Under the pieces are notes generated by a model that was not told the origin of the DNA, did not search any database, and worked only from the letters and a program-made list of their open reading frames with translations. DNA of 64,000 nucleotides, taken from the NCBI GenBank assembly GCA_963210315.1, contig OY723242.1, positions 868,001 to 932,000 of the forward strand. The letters are read 5' to 3'. This document shows positions 61,142 through 64,000 of the stretch, in pieces. Both the position numbers and the translations under genes were made by a program. This DNA comes from Rhynchopus euleeides (Eukaryota; Euglenozoa; Diplonemea; Diplonemida; Diplonemidae). Numbering within the stretch: the first letter of the stretch is position 1; every line of letters begins with the position of its first letter.

Positions 61142-63247
61142 CTGCCGCACATCAGCGGAGCACACCGCGCAGGCGTGCACCTGGCATCCCTCAGTGAGGC
61201 ACTTCCGGCGTACCTGGCCCTTGTTCCGGCTCTCCTCGCAGACATCACAGGTGAAGCCACCCACCACCTGACAGCGCGGCTGCTTGAGGGTGTCGTAGGA
61301 ATGGGTGTGCTCAGGCGGGGGCGCGTCACGGCTGCGGCTGGGTGACACCGCGGGCATCACCACGTGCATCAGCTTTGATGCCAGGGAGGGCGCTTGCTGG
61401 GAGTTGCCGTCGTCGTCGTCTGCGGCGTCCGTCCGCTTCCGCTTGGCCTTTTTGCCCGCCTCCTGCTCGCCACCCTCCATCTCCACCGTGTCATCGATGG
61501 CAGCCGTCGTCGTAGGCGCCGTCGCATCAGGGTTCGCAGCGGTGGTTGTCGCACCCAGAGGGGGGAACTCCTTCTCGTCCTTCAGGTCGATGTCGGGGCG
61601 TTCGGGCAGGCGGACGTGCTTGCCCTTCTGCTGACCCTTAGGAGGAGTGTACCGCTGCATCGGAGTCGGCCGGTTGTCCTCCTTCCCTGCGGGCCTGATC
61701 CACAGCGACGGGTCGCTCAGCCGCTTCACCTGCACAAACTGCGGGGGTGCCGCCGACGCCACGATGCACGTGCGTCCGCCCTTCTGCCTGAAGGACGTGC
61801 ACAGTTTCACGTCCCACTCCGCTGCCGTCAGCACACCCATCACGTCCGCCTGGTGCTCGTTGGCCCGAGCCCCAGTCACCACATACCGCTGCATCGGGGG
61901 TCCCTGATCCTGCGGAGCTGCTGCGTCCCCGAGCGCCTGCCGCAGTGTGTCCACCTGGTCCGCCGTCGCCGCACGCACGAACAGCGCGCGCGTGCCATAG
62001 GCAAGGCCCAGTGCCGCACCACCCGCCCGCTTCATCGCGCTCAACGCCTCCCTCCTGGACAGGGTGGGCTGGAGGCGAACAACCGGCAACGTCTCGCCCC
62101 CCTTGTCGAAGGACAGCGTGCGCCAGAAGCACCCGTCCACCCCTGAGGAGGCCAGCAGGGCCTTGACACGGCCCGTCTCCACCCGCACCGACATCTCTTT
62201 ACGCCCCGGAAGGGACGTCACCCGCCACATGTGATCGTTGTCCATCTTGGCGGATTTGCCACAGGCCGACACCACCGCACGCCGGCACAGCTTGCGCATC
62301 GCCATCAACGGGTCGCCGTTGATGCACTCCCACATCTCCCCCGTGGTGTGTTTATGGGCGACCGTAAAGGTCAACACCGTCGTCGCCTTCGGCACCTCCG
62401 CCGCCTGCTGTGCAAATAGTCTGGTGCAGGGAGGGAGCGTCACCTGGCCTCGCGTCATCGCGTAGAGCGGGCGCTGCGTCCCGTCCTGCATCAAGACGGG
62501 GAGCTGTTCTCCGCCCTCGAAGGGCGCTGCGCAGAGGAGTACGTAGCCGTGCGTCTCCTTCTGGTGCGCCCGCACGCCCGCCGCATCCAGCAACATGCTG
62601 GCCGCCTCCTCCGCCTCCTTGCCCGATGGGGCGACCCACAGCCCCCCGGGGACCTGGTCGAATCCCGGCGTGTCCATCAGCGGGATGTTGCCCCATACCG
62701 TGGCGTCGACCAGGGGGGCGGCACGTGGCTTGCGGGCCACGTCTATCCAGGAGGAAGCTGTCGACTTATCCTGCTGCTTCTTCTGCTTCGGCTGTTGTTG
62801 CTTTACCTGCTGCTTCTGCTGCTGCGGCTCCGGCTGTCCCTGCTGCTGTTGTTGCTGCGGCGGCTTCGGCTGCTGCTTCTGCTGCTGCGGCTTCGGCTGG
62901 CCCTGCTGCTGTTGTTGCTGCGGCGGCTTCGGCTGCTGCTTCTGCTGCTTCGGCGGCTGCTGCTGCTGCTGCTGCTGCGCCTCCGACTGGCTCTGCGGTA
63001 GATGTTGCTGCGGCGGTTTTGGCTGCTGATTCTGCTGTGACTGCGGCTGCGGCAGTTGTTGCTGCATCTGCTGGCGTTGAGACTGCTGCCGCTGCTGCGG
63101 GCCCGGCTGCTGCTCGAGCAGTCGGAGGACGAGGCTGAGGGTCGCCAGCACGACCCCCACATCGCCTTCCGACAACCTGTCGTTGTCCAACAGGGCATTC
63201 GCCCGTTGGACCAGCGCCTCGAGCTGCTGGGAGCGGCTGTTGGCCAT
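61139..63247 (-). CDS. LINE ORF1: Q-rich nucleic-acid-binding protein
   Basis: 702 residues from the ATG at 63247 (MANSRSQQLEALV). A short helical start is followed by a ~170-residue Gln/Pro/Lys-rich tract (QQQ, KPPQQ, QPKP repeats), a long globular middle, then a Lys/Arg-rich stretch (KKAKRKRT) and a C-terminal Cys cluster (CDVCEESRNKGQ..CLTEGC..HACAVC) resembling a zinc-binding module. As ORF1 it should coat the RNA; the function is inferred from its place. It ends in TGA, and ORF2 follows in the same frame 45 bases later, with no other stop between them. Confidence 0.82.
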   Translation of the reverse strand: MANSRSQQLEALVQRANALLDNDRLSEGDVGVVLATLSLVLRLLEQQPGPQQRQQSQRQQMQQQLPQPQSQQNQQPKPPQQHLPQSQSEAQQQQQQQPPKQQKQQPKPPQQQQQQGQPKPQQQKQQPKPPQQQQQQGQPEPQQQKQQVKQQQPKQKKQQDKSTASSWIDVARKPRAAPLVDATVWGNIPLMDTPGFDQVPGGLWVAPSGKEAEEAASMLLDAAGVRAHQKETHGYVLLCAAPFEGGEQLPVLMQDGTQRPLYAMTRGQVTLPPCTRLFAQQAAEVPKATTVLTFTVAHKHTTGEMWECINGDPLMAMRKLCRRAVVSACGKSAKMDNDHMWRVTSLPGRKEMSVRVETGRVKALLASSGVDGCFWRTLSFDKGGETLPVVRLQPTLSRREALSAMKRAGGAALGLAYGTRALFVRAATADQVDTLRQALGDAAAPQDQGPPMQRYVVTGARANEHQADVMGVLTAAEWDVKLCTSFRQKGGRTCIVASAAPPQFVQVKRLSDPSLWIRPAGKEDNRPTPMQRYTPPKGQQKGKHVRLPERPDIDLKDEKEFPPLGATTTAANPDATAPTTTAAIDDTVEMEGGEQEAGKKAKRKRTDAADDDDGNSQQAPSLASKLMHVVMPAVSPSRSRDAPPPEHTHSYDTLKQPRCQVVGGFTCDVCEESRNKGQVRRKCLTEGCQVHACAVCSADVRQ

Positions 63248-63338
63248 GCTTTGGGAGGGGGGGGGGGGGGCCTGATATGGCCTTCCTGCAGGAGGGGGAG
63301 GGGGACCCCACCAGCCACACACCGCCAATGAAGTACAG

Positions 63339-63690
63339 AACAAACAAACAGCTTCACGTGTGTGTGTGTGATGTGGGGGGTGTTCATAGGTGATGATTGT
63401 TCCGAGAGTGGCGGAAGCGTCGCGAAAAGAAAATGTCGCGAAAACATTGAAGAAATCGTATGGCTGGCGCTTTGGGTGTAGCAGCTTTTGTTGCTATGAT
63501 GCCAGTTCACAGGGCTTGTCACAGCCCCCCCGAGGCGCCCAATGAGAAGGAGTTTTGGGTGCTGGTTTCTCCTATGACGTGGAAGGAGGTGCGATTATTA
63601 GTTCTTTTGCAAACCGAAGCAACAAATTTTGAATCTGGGGTAATCAGGCTGGGGAAAAAAACAACAAATCACAACAAATCACACCCGATC
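63339..63690 (-). repeat. 352-bp direct repeat at the LINE 5' side
   Basis: Same as 54166-54517. In element orientation it leads into the ORF1 start, so it probably serves as 5' UTR/promoter. Its outer end is extended by two more 10-bp AACAAATC-type units (63691-63710). Confidence 0.85.
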
Positions 63691-63974
63691 ACAACAGATC
63701 ACAACAAATCGTTTGCTATGTTGGATTAGCGGATCCGCATCGTACAGAACGTCTACGAAAGACGACGCACGAGAACTGATACGCTATCCAAGTCATTTAC
63801 TAAGTCACACCACACGGGCGCGATCTGCTCCTTTCTTTTGTTAAAATAGGGAAAGGCACGTGAACACTGAAGGTCGGAGGCTCCACCGAATGAAGCTCGG
63901 AGGGTGATACCTCGGCCGCGCGTTGAAAATAGCGCGGGACCTTCCACTTACTGGGAAGGAAGTCTGATGAACGC
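63691..63974 (-). pseudogene. 3' end of an upstream, diverged LINE copy
   Basis: In the frame ending at the TAG of 63801-63799 the last residues are PCGVT, the same as the end of ORF2 at 54608. Further matches are CGCGTTGAAAATAGCGCGG (compare 54728-54747) and CGCCTGATCTGGC (compare 54915-54927). The rest is diverged and shortened. The stop-to-tail spacing (83 bases) is close to that of the intact copy (90). This places two LINE copies head to tail. Confidence 0.65.
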
Positions 63975-63975
63975 C

Positions 63976-64000
63976 TGATCTGGCGGGGGGGGTCAAAAGG
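63976..64000 (+). repeat. Possible start of another GGGGGGGTCAAA-ended element
   Basis: G-run followed by TCAAAAGG, at the point where homology to the LINE stops. Cut by the window end. Confidence 0.45.

Larger units (their letters stand above)
54166..63690 (-). mobile_element. LINE (non-LTR retrotransposon) with two ORFs and flanking 352-bp direct repeats
   Basis: On the minus strand: repeat/5' leader (63690-63248), ORF1 (63247-61139), ORF2 with endonuclease and RT (61090-54608), a ~90-base 3' UTR, a short 10-bp tandem tail (TGTGATTTGT-type, 54488-54518), then a second copy of the leader repeat (to 54166). The endonuclease-RT order and lack of LTR-class integrase identify a LINE. The leader repeat at both ends fits head-to-tail neighbours better than LTRs, because upstream of 63690 lies the 3' end of another copy. 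Clade not assigned. Confidence 0.85.

Overview
This is nuclear DNA from a eukaryote, most likely a GC-rich, repeat-rich protist. The evidence is a MAP kinase gene split by GT-AG introns, secreted and membrane proteins with eukaryotic domain architecture, long poly-C tracts ending in AG just upstream of exons, and mobile elements found only in eukaryotes. An alveolate such as a chromerid is my best guess from the style of the genes, but nothing in the window proves it.

Layout. 1-2387: repeats and no recognised gene. 2388-7162 and 9243-14017: two full copies, in opposite orientation, of a 4,775-bp tyrosine-recombinase retrotransposon with gag, recombinase and reverse transcriptase/RNase H genes and split direct repeats. 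The second copy sits inside a pogo-like DNA transposon (7183-16346; perfect 28-bp TIRs, TA target duplication). Its single gene, a Ulp1-like cysteine protease fused to a pogo-type DDE transposase, is cut in two by the insertion, and the frames match exactly on either side. 17037-18904: 51-bp minisatellite with higher-order structure. 20879-21570: palindromic MITE. 21905-22873: unknown Q-rich protein. 22910-24058: MITE whose ends resemble those of the pogo-like element. 24842-28265: cysteine-rich type I membrane protein with an apparent frameshift in a C9 run. 29754-33565: four-exon MAP kinase with unusual catalytic motifs. 35338-36494: pair of LTR-like direct repeats. 36618-39012: CACTA-like transposon with ~330-bp TIRs. 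40992-47393: very large membrane-anchored astacin metalloprotease with a Thr/Pro stalk. 47394-54165: gene-free, repeat-bearing DNA. 54166-64000: a LINE with two ORFs, a 2A-type motif and signs of head-to-tail tandem arrangement.

The host genes (unknown Q-rich protein, Cys-rich membrane protein, MAPK, astacin) are all on the + strand. They show no operon-like link. Mobile elements occupy roughly half of the window and are nested in one another. The most notable features are the Ulp1-transposase fusion split by a retroelement, the gag-recombinase-RT gene order with split direct repeats, and the LINE whose ORF1 and ORF2 share a frame, separated by one TGA followed by a 2A-like motif. I recognised no tRNA, rRNA or CRISPR array.
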